64,000 nt of DNA from Maea johnstoni (lineage: Eukaryota; Annelida; Polychaeta; Spionida; Magelonidae), in contig OZ012686.1 in NCBI GenBank assembly GCA_963942565.1, positions 59,098,917 to 59,162,916 on the forward strand, in the 5' to 3' direction. Below the pieces are notes generated by a model. It was not told the DNA's origin. It was given only the letters and a program-made list of their open reading frames with translations, and did not search any database. Within the stretch, counting starts at the first letter, position 1. Each line of letters starts with the position of its first letter. The position numbers were made by a program, and so were the translations under genes. Shown here in pieces: positions 49,795 to 62,790 of this stretch.

Positions 49795-50111
49795 TTCCCA
49801 ATGTGTTTTCTTAACAAGTGGTCATCCATCCATTACTTTGTCCTACTGACCAGTGCTAGGCTCCTAGTCCCTTCTGAGTTGACCAACCACTGTGGTGTAG
49901 TACCATCAGTGGTAGATATATCATAGAGAAAAATATCTGTTTCTAGGAAGTTACTACACTACTTTAACCCCTTGCATCAGACAAATAGTTCATTTAATGT
50001 TTGTTTATTTTGTTATCTAGGTTTTAGCTGTTAGGGTGACAGCTCACCAGCTGACCACCCTTAAACAAAGGTGTCCCTAAATAATTATCCGTTAATTACC
50101 TTTTATTGCAG

Positions 50112-50303
50112 CCTACCATTCCTAAGTATGTTCCATGTATTGACCATGAATATGTGTTAATTACAATTGACAAACCCTCTGCTAGGTTGTATATAAATAC
50201 CCGTACATGGAATGAGCAGACAGAGAGAGAGAGAGAGTTGGAGTTTCATGATGATGGTTTAGGCTATAGACTTGAATTAATTTGTAAAACTACATATAAT
50301 TAG
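50112..50303 (+). other. Possible terminal exon of an unknown gene
   Basis: A good acceptor (TTTTATTGCAG) precedes 63 open codons reading PTIPKYVPCIDHEYVLITID then KPSARLYINTRTWNE and EFHDDGLGYRLELICKTTYN before a stop. Composition is protein-like, but a (GA)n insertion encodes ERERE in the middle, and no partner exon or known domain was found. It could be chance. Confidence 0.18.
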
Positions 50304-50658
50304 TCTTGTGTACGCTGTGACCCATCCCCACCAGAACACCTGTATACAGTGGTTGAGTGAGCCTTTAAAGGGGAACTTGGGGAAAAACACATCATAGGTT
50401 TATATGAAAGTTCATGAACATAGCTCAACATCTGTCATAAACAGAGAAGCCCTAGAGCTCCACACAAAGAGAAATCTCAAATTGCAATTAGTGAATAGCA
50501 CCTTCACTGAGGCAGGGCAGCCGCCATCTTGGATCTGAGTCAACTCATGCTGCTGTAGTCTATGTAAATGGGTGGCAAGCAGCTTAGTGGGTGTATTAGA
50601 TAAAGCCAGTAGCTCTGTCTAGGAGGTAGATATTTCACTGCTCTGAAGCACATTCAAG

Positions 50659-50835
50659 ATGTGTAGGTATGCAAATCCCTACGACTTTGAACCAAGAGTG
50701 GCTGAAGGTGATCAGGTGGATTATATGGACATAGTTCAAGGTGTTGATGAATTTGATGGTCAAGATGTGGAAACAGAGGGCTGGCGCTTAAATAGCATGT
50801 TGTGGTGCACCTGTCAGACTTCTTTCCTTCTTTAA
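50659..50835 (+). CDS. P2X7-ballast-like zinc-binding segment, 58 codons
   Basis: From ATG at 50659: MCRYANPYDFEPRVAEGDQV, an acidic middle, then WRLNSMLWCTCQ. The 'PYxFEP...R-x-x-N-x-x-W-C-x-C' pattern matches the start of the cysteine-rich domain known from the cytoplasmic tail of P2X7 receptors and from many unrelated invertebrate proteins. The later cysteines of the domain are missing: the frame stops soon after WCTC, so this may be one exon of a longer protein or a truncated copy. Copy 2 (57096-57272) has a stop after RYANP. Confidence 0.5.
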   Translation: MCRYANPYDFEPRVAEGDQVDYMDIVQGVDEFDGQDVETEGWRLNSMLWCTCQTSFLL

Positions 50836-51731
50836 ATTATCAGGCCCCTTCCAAAGGTATTCTTGACATTTCTTTTCTATAATCTTCATGAATATGTACA
50901 CAATTACTAAAGGAAATGAAGATGATTGCTGTTCCCAGTACTGCTAGTCACATCCTGTGTTTACTACCTTGTGTCCCATGGGGTCTAGATGTGTAATGCC
51001 AATTGGACAAGGTCAATTACCCTGTGTGTCCCTTTCCTTTACTTACTTTTGTTATTACCCTAGGGACCTAGACATAAGACAAAACCTCAGTTGTAACACA
51101 ACTAACAAAATCCTGCACAGTCTATTCTCAGTGGATTAATAAAGACCATGTTGAGGTACCTATGAAAATTGCCATTCACCCTGAAAGTTAGCTGTTAGGG
51201 TTGCTAAAGTCTGTACATCAGATCATAATAATGAAGAGTATGATTATTAATCATACGTCATTAAGAGAAGGTTGGTAATGAGTAAATGAAAATGTCATTT
51301 ATTCTATCATAAATAAAAGAAAGGGTCATTTGCAATTTGAGATATTTTGATTTCAACCTTCATCTATATTGCAGTACTATTTAGAAATGTATTTCTTCCC
51401 AGTGAAAATGGGGTCATGACTGACTATAACCTTAGCTGTTTCAATTTTGTAAGTTAGGGAATGATATTGTTACCCTTCTCATGCTGGCTTAATATTAAAC
51501 ATTTAATGCATACACCTGTGCTTATATTCGTTGAGCAACTGAATGAAGGTAAATCATGTTGAGACTAGTAAATGTATACCAATAAAGTAAATAAATCCCG
51601 AAATTGATAAATTGCAAGATCACTTCTGCTTGAAATAAGAGATTTATGAAAATTGGTTACCAGATATTATATCCTTGAAGAAAGTAAGACTAGATGCAAT
51701 AGGAGTCGCATGGAGCATGATAAAAGGTGTA

Positions 51732-52061
51732 TCAATTGTGACTGTTTCTTTTTTTGAAGAAGTGTGAGAGATTATGCACACCTATTTCACAAGTACCCAA
51801 ACCTTCTAAAAAAGCATCCCTCTTCAGAACCTTGTTAACTGTACTCTGAAGTAATCCTGACTGCAGTGTGTGATTCCTGACATAATCCTCGTCAGAGAAG
51901 TGGTCTGAACATACATATGCATACTTCAGGACAGGTGGGTTTAAAAGTTTCATGGATGCTAACCACTGTTTTTGTCTAAATTTACTACTAGGAAATCTAT
52001 GAAAGCTTTCTCCACTACCGTGTCTTTTTTTACAGCCAATTGCTGCACATGATTTCACCAT
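51732..52061 (-). CDS. THAP-domain protein, 109 aa (element copy 1)
   Basis: From ATG at 52061 the protein starts MVKSCAAIGCKKRHGSGESF. Zinc ligands are Cys5, Cys10, Cys51 and His54 (CSDHF), with the invariant FP (23-24) and Trp33 (QWLASMK): a complete C2CH THAP DNA-binding domain. The usual closing AVPTIF motif is not obvious (LKRDAF lies near that place). An upstream in-frame extension to 52202 is open but less likely to be used. It probably binds the element's ends or regulates it; no catalytic domain follows, so it may be one exon of a longer transposase. Confidence 0.8.
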   Translation of the reverse strand: MVKSCAAIGCKKRHGSGESFHRFPSSKFRQKQWLASMKLLNPPVLKYAYVCSDHFSDEDYVRNHTLQSGLLQSTVNKVLKRDAFLEGLGTCEIGVHNLSHFFKKRNSHN

Positions 52062-52260
52062 TTTCTTGTTTGATATATACGTTTTTATGCAACTTGTGCA
52101 GAGAGCTCTTGTCAGGAGCACTGCTGTTAGATACACTGCCCAGAGGTAGCTTGGAGACAGGATGTGATCCCTGCCACCCGATTGTGTCACAGCTGATAGC
52201 ACTTGAAAAACATGGCCGCACCCAGTGGCTGGCAGAGGCTGTCTAGGAGGATGACAATAC

Positions 52261-54140
52261 CAGAGATATATAGACTAAGGAGATAAGATACAAAGAGTAA
52301 AAGCTCCAACACCAGTCATGCACTATTGTTATGCAAATGAGCTCTTATCTGCACCCGACTCATACCCAGGAGCTCATCCTGGCTCAGCCGGGCATGTGCA
52401 CTGCTCTACTTATCACAACTTCCTGTGTAGGCTGTACCACAGGGTATGTAGTTGTCTAGAGTAGGAATGGGTTGAGAAAAGATGCTAATCCAAAAACTCA
52501 TGATGATTAAGTGTTTCTTTGAGTTGCCTTAGCAAAAATGTTTCTGTAAATTGTACCATTCCTCAGTTCTTCACATCTTCATAAATTGAAACAAGATAAT
52601 TCTAAAATCCATACACCCATCTATTTTAATACATTGTAAAGTTGTAAATAAGCCTATATTCCCCGAGTTCTTTACAGTACGATAGCTTTGTTGTCCAAAA
52701 AGAATACATGAAGTTTTCCTAAAATAATGCCATTAGCTTAATGTAGAAGAGTTCTGTTAGTTTGTCTATTTCATGGTTTCACAGGTCCATAACATCAGAC
52801 AGGATGCAGTGACAAAACATGATATTTTCCTGTCTCAGTGTATAGTCTTATTCTACTGGTGTGGATTGCCTTTACTCTCAGATCCACACCTGTCAGGGGC
52901 AGTACAGGACACACCCGTCTGATTGCAATCCCCACTGGCCAGGATGGGCTTCTTTTATTTCCTCAGGTCTTAAAAAGACAATAAGCTAATTGGTGTCAGA
53001 CGGGATGGGCCTCATAACATCCTGAGTGAGGGTATTGTCTGCTGCCAACAGGCAGAAACAGAATTACAGTCTAGATATTTGATTTGCAGACTTATCATAG
53101 AAGTGTCATTTTAGCTTGGAAAACCTCAAATATGTTTGGTGGAGGGAGAGGGTTCATCAACCTCTCAAACATCTAGATAGTTTCAGTTTTTACCTTTTGG
53201 GGAGGCTTAACAACCTGGGCATTCTAGGAATGTATGTGAGTACTGTTAGATATTTTGTTTGTTGAATGGCCATGTTTAATTAATGTTAGCCTTGTTGCAA
53301 TGAGCATACGTTTGCTTCAGTTTAAGACTTTTGACGTATCTTCAGGATGCTAACATAGGTATGTGTCATCAGCACTATTTCAATAAATAACCCCTTATGT
53401 GACGGCCTATTTCTAGTTTATTTGTCTGTATATTCCTTGGACCAGAAGTTGACCTCAAATTTGAGACTTCAAAATCCTGGAAACTAGAAAATGCAGCACA
53501 GAATAGCTTGATAATAGGAAATACAAATCTATTAATATTTCAAAACTTTACATGGGAGAAAAATATGTAAAAAAAGTGTTTTATTCAACATCAAGCATAC
53601 AAAATGGCAGAACATATAATCCCATTATTACCTTACATAAGGTCCAGAAAACCGGGGAAAAATACTATTTCAGGTGAACAAATTTCTTTGAAAATAGTTT
53701 TACGCTAGAGATTAACTTCTTTATTTATCTATTTCACCTTATAAACAAACTTGAAAGTGTTGGTTTCTGAGAATTAGAAGGTGGAATTTACTAAAAATGA
53801 CTCATGACTGATGTTTAGTCTTATCACAAGTGAAATAGAGTCCCCGATTGAACCACCCCAAATAATGTTTATTGCAATTACACTAACATCAATTAAGCAT
53901 AGTTAACAATAGTTCCTACATTCATCCCCAGAATCTCTATGTTGTTAAGCCTCTCCAAAAAGTAAAATTCATGTCTTACATGTTTGAAAGTACAAGAGGT
54001 CCATTCAACCTGCTACCAAACCTGCTAGGCAAGATGGCCGCCATCCTTATCTAACTGAGCTCCTAGGTAAGATTTCCCTCCACAGTGTTAAGCTAATGGA
54101 CTGCATGCTGTGTTGCCACTCCCTTTAGATAAAACTCCCT
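52261..54140. mobile_element. Insertion inside element copy 1
   Basis: Flanked by the direct repeat GACAATAC (52253-52260, 54141-54148). Copy 2 of the host element keeps the unfilled site (GACAATAT at about 58670). Ends CAGAGATATATAG and CTCCCT(G). Related in reverse to 28722-30201 in Psma6 intron 1. Non-coding. Confidence 0.8.
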
Positions 54141-54263
54141 GACAATACGCAAAAATCTCCCCTCACGGGATCACTGAGAGAAAAAGAATGGTAGCATCCT
54201 GTTCTTGAAGTGTATAACTTTCATATAAGCTGATATGTTTGTGAGCCTTTAGGGCCCCTTTAA

Positions 54264-56803
54264 GCTTTTACCCCTCAAGCTGTGACAAATTCCGCTGTGA
54301 CAGATAGATGGCGACACCTGGTCCTCCTATCTCTAGGGACTTCAGGTTTTACTCAAACTTTCACCTGGTGAAACAAATGTAAACTAACTTGACCACTCTG
54401 GCAACCTTGACCACTTGGTGCCTGGTAACAGAAAACCATGAAGACAGAAAAATGAATATGACGCCTAGGCTAACATATGCCAACCAAAATAGAGGAGCTA
54501 AGCTTATCACAGTGTATAGTTCCTTATATTGTGCAGTGGTTTGATTGTTATCTATGTGTCTTAATGGATTTGGCTTATAAATCTCACTATGATGAAAATG
54601 GCCCATGTAGTCTTTATCTTACCTGTTTCGAGAGTGTGTACAGTGCCATATCTCTTCGCCAAGTGTAATGTTCTATGTTATCAGCCACTCAGTGTAGATA
54701 GGCAGGAGAGGTAGGAGGAGGAGGTGGTGTTGTAAGGAGGGCAATGGGAGACAGGAAACCTGGAAGGTAGATGACGTATACATACATATCTTGTACAACA
54801 TTTATTATTTATACATGGTATTATCTTAAGTTGCCTTATTTGGCATCATGGTAAATTTTAAGGAATCAGGGTGCAACATATGTTGCAAAACATTATTTTC
54901 TGAGTGGGCAAGCTGCCCCTTAAGTTGACTTGCCCCGCCGGCACTTCCACAGGCCCTGCTACTCTGCTAAACAAAGGTGAGATTGGAGATTGCCCAAAAC
55001 ATTATTTGCTAAGCGGGGCAAGTCAGGGTCTTGTTCAGCTTGCCACATTACCGTTTTTTGCCGAATTCACTTGCAACGGGGCAAGAAATCAGAAATACCA
55101 TTGAGATGAGACACACTAATTGTGCTTTTCCATTGGGTGTGTAATTCTGTGCTTGCAAGGTTTTCTAGTTATTAGGTGTATCTTCTTCATTAGGAAGATC
55201 TCTTTTCTCTACTACACACATTGTAAATCAAGCATTCCTTGTGTCTGGTTTTAAGTCGTATTAGCATTATTGGTATGTGAGGTCAGCTTGAGGACAGGGT
55301 GATATTTGATACGTGACTGCTCACGGTGGGTGGGGTGCTGGGTTCAGACAGTACAGTCTCTGTGCTGGGGTGCTCACTGTGACATTGGGTGGTGATACCA
55401 AGTTAATTTACCAGAGAAACAGTCATGTTCATTATACATATATACTCTAATTGTGTCAGCTTACTCTATAATTGTCACACCTACTAACCTACTAAACAAG
55501 GTTAACATATATGTCTTTGCTCTAACGTTATAAGTTGATTTTGAATGCAATATGAATATAAGCATCATTTAATTATGGAATTTAGTGACTTTTATCAAAA
55601 TAAGTTCATGATTTTAAGATCTCTTTAACTCATTAATACTTGATATTAAAGATGAACTCAATTCAGAAAGCTAGCTGAAGGAGAACTTGGTATGTCCTTC
55701 ACTTTTCTTATGGATATTTCATTGCCACAAAATATTTGATGTATATCTACTCCTGAAGGTATCTGAAAACTTAGTTCCTGTGCAATGATAACACAAATTA
55801 ACAATGCTAGTAACAACAAGAACAAAAACAACAACAACAATAGCATTGCTAGTAGCAACAAAACAGAATTATTAGATTCTTTCATAGTTTCATTCATTCA
55901 CTGTTGAATGGACACAGTAATTAGTGCTGGACATTGGGATGGGTAAGGTTCTGGGTATTCAGAACTGGTTGGGATAATGAAGGGGATAAAAAAATCCTCC
56001 AGTTCCCCCCCCCCCCCCCCCCCCCCCCCTCCATTTTATAAAAAGTAACAGCCCTTATGAACTAAGGTATGATATACTTTGTGGCATACATACAATCTTA
56101 TACCAGGTACGTTGTCAACTAGTTATTTACTGCCTTTGCTTAGTGGTTATCATACATCAGGTTATAACAACTGAAGCCTATCAAGGTCGGTAAGTAGCCT
56201 AGCCCATACTGAAGGGTTTGTAACATCTCGTGTAGATGAGTCTCCTATAGTAATTTCTCAGCTTAACCAGGCTAGGGAGAACATCGATAGCTTTCAAAAA
56301 TAAATGGTTATGCATTTAAATATAAGGACAACAAGCATAATTATATATATTTTGTGTCAGTTGATTGATTTTGTTGAAATATATGATCTTTAATGTTAGG
56401 CCATAAATAGTGGAGGCTTGAGTAGGACCGGTATTTTTCAGGCATTATTTCAGTCTTATTTATTGGCTCAATCGAACTATCTGGTTATTGTCAAACTTTA
56501 TATATTGTCGGCAATATGCAATCTGGATAACTTCACTTCTGTTATCCTTGTGATGTTTTGTTTTGTACTGCATTTTGCAAAATCATTGCGAGAACCTCAC
56601 TTTGTTGCAGAGAAAGTTGAAGTAGGAATACACAATCTCTCTGATTTATAATCTATTTTGACATTTTTATTTGCAAAGGGTCGACTCTGACACTTCGAAT
56701 TAGGGGCCAGCCCGAGTGAGGCCTGTAATGCAGGGAGACTTAGTGAAGAAATATTTCAGGGGAGCAGTTATTATCCATATTCAGTTGTCTTAAATGTTTT
56801 TCA
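54264..56803. other. Spacer between the two THAP elements
   Basis: No gene recognised. 54880-55090 has repeated AACATTATTT(T/G)CT and GGGGCAAG/CTTGCCCC motifs, perhaps a small MITE. A cytosine run lies at 55997-56027. Frames of 60-81 codons here have no domain. Confidence 0.4.
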
Positions 56804-56807
56804 TTAA

Positions 56808-58784
56808 AGGGGAACTTGGGGAAGAACAAATCATAGGTTTATATGAAAGTTCATGGACATAGCTCAACATCTGTCACATACAGAGAAGCCCTAGAGCTCC
56901 ACACAAGGAGAAATCTAAAATTGCAATTAGTGAATACCACCTCATCTGAGTCAAGGCCGCCGCCATCTTGGATCTGAGTCAACTCATGCTGCTGTAGTCA
57001 ATGTAATTGGGTGGCAAGCAGCTTAGTGGGTGTATTAGATAAAGCCAGTAGCTCTGTCTAGAAGGTAGATATTTCACTGCTCTGAAGCACATTCAGGATG
57101 TTTAGGTATGCAAATCCCTAAGACTTTGAACCAAGAGTGGCTGAAGGTGATCAGGTGGATTATATGGACATAGTTCAAGGTGTTGATGAATTTGATGGTC
57201 AAGATGTGGAAACAGAGGGCTGGCGCTTAAATAGCATGTTGTGGTGCACCTGTCAGACTTCTTTCCTTCTTTAAATTATCAGTCCCCTTCCAAAGGGGAA
57301 TAATCTTCTATAATCTTCATGAATATGTACACAATTACTAAAGGAAATGAAGATGATTGCTGTTCCCAGTACTGCTAGTCACTTCCTGTGTTTACTACCT
57401 TGTGTCCCACGGGGTCTAGATGTGTAATGCCAATTGGACAAAGTCAATTACCCTGTGTGTCCCTTTCCTTTACTTACTTTTGTTATTACTCTAGGGACCT
57501 AGACATAAGACAAAACCTCAGTTGTAACACAACTAATAAAATCCTGCACAGTCTATTCTCAGTGGATTAATAAAGACCATGTTGAGGTACCTATGGATAT
57601 TGCCATTCACCCTGAAAGTTGGCTGTTAGGGTTGCTAAAGTCTGTACATCAGATCAAAATAATGAAGAGTATGATTATTAATCATAAGTCATTAAGAGAA
57701 GGTTGGTAGTGATTAAATGAAAATGTCATTGATTCTATCACAAATAAAAGAAAGGGTCATTTGCAATTTGAGATATTTTGATTTCAACCTTCCTCTATAT
57801 TGCAGTACTATTTAGAAATGTATTTCTTCCCAGTGAAAATGGGGTCATGACTGACTATAACCTTAGCTGTTTCAATTTTGTAAGTTAGGGAATGATATTT
57901 ACCCTTCTCATGCTGGCTTAATATTAAACATTTAATGCATACACCTGTGCTTATATTCGTTGGGTAACTGAATGAAGGTAAATCATGTTGAGACTAGTAA
58001 ATGTATACCAATAACGTAAATAAATCCCGAAATTGATAAATTGCAAGAACACTCAGTCTGCTTGAAATAAGAGATTTATGAAAATTGGTTACCAGATATT
58101 ATATCCTTGAAGAAAGTAAGACTAGATGCAATAGGAGTCGCATGGAGCATGATAAAAGGTGTATAGATTGTGACTGTTTCTTTTTTTGAAGAAGTGTGAG
58201 AGGTTATGCACACCTATTTCACAAGTACCCAAACCTTCTAAAAAAGCATCCCTCTTCAGAACCTTGTTAACTGTACTCTGAAGTAATCCTGACTGCAGTG
58301 TGTGATTCCTGGCATAATCCTTGTAAGTGAAGTGGTCTGAACATACATATGCATACTTCAGGACAGGTGGGTTTATAAGTTTCATGGATGCTAACCACTG
58401 TTTTTGTCTAAATTTACTACTAGGAAATCTATGAAAGCTTTCTCCACTACCGTGTCTTTTTTTACAGCCAATTGCTGCACATGATTTCACCATTTTCTTG
58501 TTTGATATACGTTTTTATGCAACTTGTGCAGAGAGCTCTTGTCAGGAGCACTGCTGTTAGATACACTGCCCAGAGGTAGCTTGGAGACAGGATGTGATCC
58601 CTGTCACAGCTGATAGCACTTGAAAAACATGGCCGCACCCAGTGGCTGGCAGAGGCTGTCCAGGAGGATGACAATATGCAAAAATCTCCCCTCACGGGAT
58701 CACTGAGAGAAAAAGAATGGTAGCATCCTATTCTTGAAGTGTATTACTTTCATATAAGCTGATATGTTTGTGAGCCTCTAGGGC
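56808..58784. mobile_element. THAP-bearing TTAA element, copy 2 (right tip lost)
   Basis: TTAA at 56804-56807 then AGGGGAACTTGGGG. It aligns with copy 1 throughout with only scattered differences, lacks the 1.88-kb insertion, and ends at ...GAGCCTCTAGGGC, short of the terminal GGCCCCT and TTAA. The close match to copy 1 indicates recent origin from a common source, or a local duplication. Confidence 0.7.
58122..58493 (-). CDS. THAP-domain protein, 123 aa (element copy 2)
   Basis: From ATG at 58493: MVKSCAAIGCKKRHGSGESF, with Cys5, Cys10, Cys51, His54, FP and Trp33 all kept. It differs from copy 1 by few residues (TYKDYA for SDEDYV after the last zinc ligand) and its C-terminus is longer because a stop codon differs. 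Confidence 0.8.
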   Translation of the reverse strand: MVKSCAAIGCKKRHGSGESFHRFPSSKFRQKQWLASMKLINPPVLKYAYVCSDHFTYKDYARNHTLQSGLLQSTVNKVLKRDAFLEGLGTCEIGVHNLSHFFKKRNSHNLYTFYHAPCDSYCI

Positions 58785-59509
58785 TGATGAAGAGCAATTC
58801 ATCAGGCTTTGATTAAACAGATTTGTTAAAAGAATGAACGCGTGAGTTTCTTCACTCTTAACACTGTAAAGATGATTGACATCTAATGGCTACCTGGGCC
58901 CCTGGAACAAAGCAAAGTATGGAAGGCCTGTAAAACATTCTTCATGTAGAAACCTGCTTATAAATTAGGGAAATGGTTCTGAAGGCCTATGACTGATCTG
59001 CACTAAATAATTCTGGAGAAACTCTGTCTCTGGATGGTCTAGCTGTTTTTAGTTCTCAATTTGCTCCCTAGATGGCAGCAGGTGAATATACAGACCTAAC
59101 TTGTTTGCCTCAGCAGGATGGTTGATACAGACTTGAAATATGAAAATTAACTAGCTATGGTAGATACATTCTGTGCAACTGTGGACAGGAGCAGAATGAA
59201 TATTTTTTTCAAAGCAGTACCTACATAAGTAGTGCTATGATGCTTATCAATTTTTCAGTATATTCCTTCTATCCTATTACAAGAACAGTTCCTCATCATC
59301 CTCATCATTTCAGTAAAGAATCTTGGAGATCAGGTTTTACTTTTCTTTGTATTAATTGATGTTGCCACAACTTTGCTGTAATAAGGGGGGTGTACACTTA
59401 TTACAATCCTGTGTCCACACTTTTCCCAGATGCGCACTAATTCAATGTGTACTCTATAAAAGGAGATGTGTATCAATTGAAGGTGTACAGCACCAATGTA
59501 ATGAAATAC
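58785..59509. other. No gene seen
   Basis: No domain or structured repeat recognised. Confidence 0.4.
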
Positions 59510-59845
59510 CTTTAATGCAATGTTTGCAGGAATTCAAGTTGTAACCCTAATGCAAAGTTTACAGTGATTCAAGTTGTACCCTAACGCAAAGTTTACAGTA
59601 ATTCAAGATATACCCTAATGCAAGGTTTACAGTAATTCAGGGTTTACCCAAATGCAAGGTTTACAGTAATTCAAGTTGTACCCTAATGCAAGATTTACAG
59701 TATTTCAAGATATACCCAAGGTTTACAGTAATTTGATGAAAGTTGTACCCTATTGCAAGGTTCAAATTAATTCAAGATTATACCCTAATGCAAGCTTTAC
59801 AGTTATTCAAGATGTATCCTAATGCAAGGTTTACAGTAAGTTGTG
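59510..59845. repeat. Minisatellite, ~34-38 bp unit, about nine copies
   Basis: Units resemble CCCTAATGCAAGGTTTACAG followed by TAATTCAAGTTGTA; copies are imperfect and one is expanded by TTTGATGAAAG. Confidence 0.9.
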
Positions 59846-60060
59846 TAGTATTGCAGGAATATGAAGCCAAGCTAGATGCATGTTAAAATGTGTTGCCTGA
59901 TAGTGGAAGTAGCTGTCATGCTGTGCAGCAGGTATTATTGATGAACCTCTGCTCAGGGACTATCGGTGTGCTGCTGATCTATGGCAACAGCTTGTGGCTT
60001 GTGGCAGCAATAGGGTCTCCTTGTTATTTTACCTTTGCACTGCAGTAGTATATAGCAGCA

Positions 60061-60188
60061 GCCTGCCTCCTGGCCTGCTTTATACAGGAAATGACATTCC
60101 CGTGGATAGATGGCACTGCTGTGTACCAGCAATGTCAGTCAATTGTGTGTGTTGTCTATTGCAAGAACGACCCCCTTCCCCCTCTGGG
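60061..60188 (-). repeat. Dispersed repeat with TGCCATCTATCC core, copy 4
   Basis: On the minus strand: a G-rich start, AGTGCCATCTATCCACGGGA, then GGCCAGGAGGCAGGC. Same family as 6411-6520. Confidence 0.55.
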
Positions 60189-61464
60189 ATAGGTAAAATG
60201 GACTGGTATAAAGTGTCAAGGTGAGGTCTGTACCTTTAACAAGATAAAAAGACTGCCCAGTATCAGCAATTGTTGTTTTACTGGCTAGGCAGGGTTGTAT
60301 CATGTCAAATTACGCCCCCAACCTCAATTTTATAGCAGAATAATTTGAAACAATCAACAGATACATGATAAACAGTTGTGGTGTTTCTGTGTCAAAACAA
60401 TCCAATGAGCATATGATATATCAGCAGCCTATTATACTGATAACATTGATGTATTTCCACACATCATGTCAGTCTAGATACAGAGGTAGGCTTGTAGATA
60501 TTGCCCACCAGTAGCAATCTCAGTGAGTAGGCTGGGCCAGTCAGTCAGATTGGAGTATTCATCACAAACCTTTGTAAGTATGAAAAATATACCCACTGAC
60601 TGAAAGTATTGAAACCATAGATTTTACAATAATTCCATTTTTTTTTTTTCGGATTTGAAATTCAGTAAATGACTCAGAAAAAAGTTAGAAATTATCATTT
60701 TTGCCTTGTTGCAAAAAAAGGTCAATTATCTAATTAAGATTTTCACAGTCAATATTTTTGCATTGGGTTTAATTTGCATATGGAGTAAAAATAACTTGCT
60801 AGGTCGGTAGTGTGCAGCAGCAGGTGTATTTCTGCTCAGCGGCCATGAAGGGAAGGGATGCTACAGGTCCGGTTTAATGCAGAACTGCCTCTAACCGTGT
60901 GATAATAATGCATTATTGCAATCATACAGCTGTTCTTAATACATTCATGTAGCAGACTCAGTTCATGTAGCATTAGTATCGCTATCCTGCTCTAGAGCTC
61001 AATACTACAAGTACAGATAAAAGGTGAGGCATTTCATATTACTAATGTTACAGTTAATTGGTACACTGCCATTTTCATACAACTGCATATGCTTGAATAC
61101 ATTTTCATACATTAGCATCCCAACTAGAGGGTATGGATTGATTTATTATTATTATTATTATTCAGTTTGCCATGCTAAGTTCAATGGTCATTTTGATATT
61201 GATAAACTGAAACATTGTTGTTGGTATTGTTATTTCCACTTCTAATGATATGATAAAATCCATCACAAAATATAGAGGTATATAGTAGTGTATCAAGATG
61301 ATGTCATCAGCCCATGATCAGAAACATCAAAAAGCAAGTTGATTATATTTTCAGGAAAAAGTCTTTATTTTAGCATTCAAAAGGATTAAAGGATGGGAAC
61401 ACATTGCCAGCACATGTCAAAATTATGCCATGATCAATTCTCTTGTAAGTTAACTTATCTATAC
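60189..61464. other. No gene seen
   Basis: Short T-run at 60640 and (TTA)n at 61140-61162; otherwise unremarkable. Confidence 0.4.
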
Positions 61465-61640
61465 CTAGGCCTGCTGGACCAGTCGTTACAATGCCTAGCA
61501 CCAAGCGTGAGGTTGTAGGTTCGAGTCTCAACTGGATCCCCACTAGCTGGTTAGCCTGGTTGTTATATAAATGTGCGGCATTGAGGAAGGCTGTTATTGG
61601 TGCTTCTGCAACTGAAAGACCCCTTACTACTATTTGTAAA
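61465..61640 (+). repeat. tRNA-derived SINE
   Basis: The A-box-like TGGACCAGTCG (about 61480) and the B-box GGTTCGAGTCTC (about 61518) are correctly ordered and about 35 bases apart. The surrounding fold is degenerate, so this is a SINE head rather than a tRNA gene. Confidence 0.6.

Positions 61641-62790
<1,150 letters not shown>

Larger units (their letters stand above)
48188..49800. repeat. Composite (GA)n array with repeated linker
   Basis: GA tracts at 48188-48308, 48360-48490, 49028-49098, 49186-49436 (with a GGAC/GGAG variant block) and 49705-49790. They are separated by copies of a linker containing GGTGGAAATGGTGCCATGCA and TTACATATTGA...GATAGA(C/T)AAGATCATGGCC. The long S-L or E-R reading frames are products of the dinucleotide repeat. 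Confidence 0.95.
50369..54259. mobile_element. THAP-bearing TTAA-flanked element, copy 1 (with nested insertion)
   Basis: TTAA flanks both ends (50365-50368, 54260-54263). Ends AGGGGAACTTGGGG and AGGGGCCCTAAAGG, with TTATATGAAAGTT shared about 33 bp inward. It carries a THAP domain (minus) and a P2X7-ballast-like segment (plus). TTAA target and THAP domain together fit the Kolobok superfamily. No transposase core is present. A 1.88-kb element is inserted (52261-54140). Without it the length is about 2.0 kb, close to copy 2. Confidence 0.7.

Noticed and set aside
50957-51139. 60-codon plus-strand frame present in both THAP elements (also 57388-57570)
   Set aside because: Conserved only because the two elements are near-identical copies; no domain recognised.
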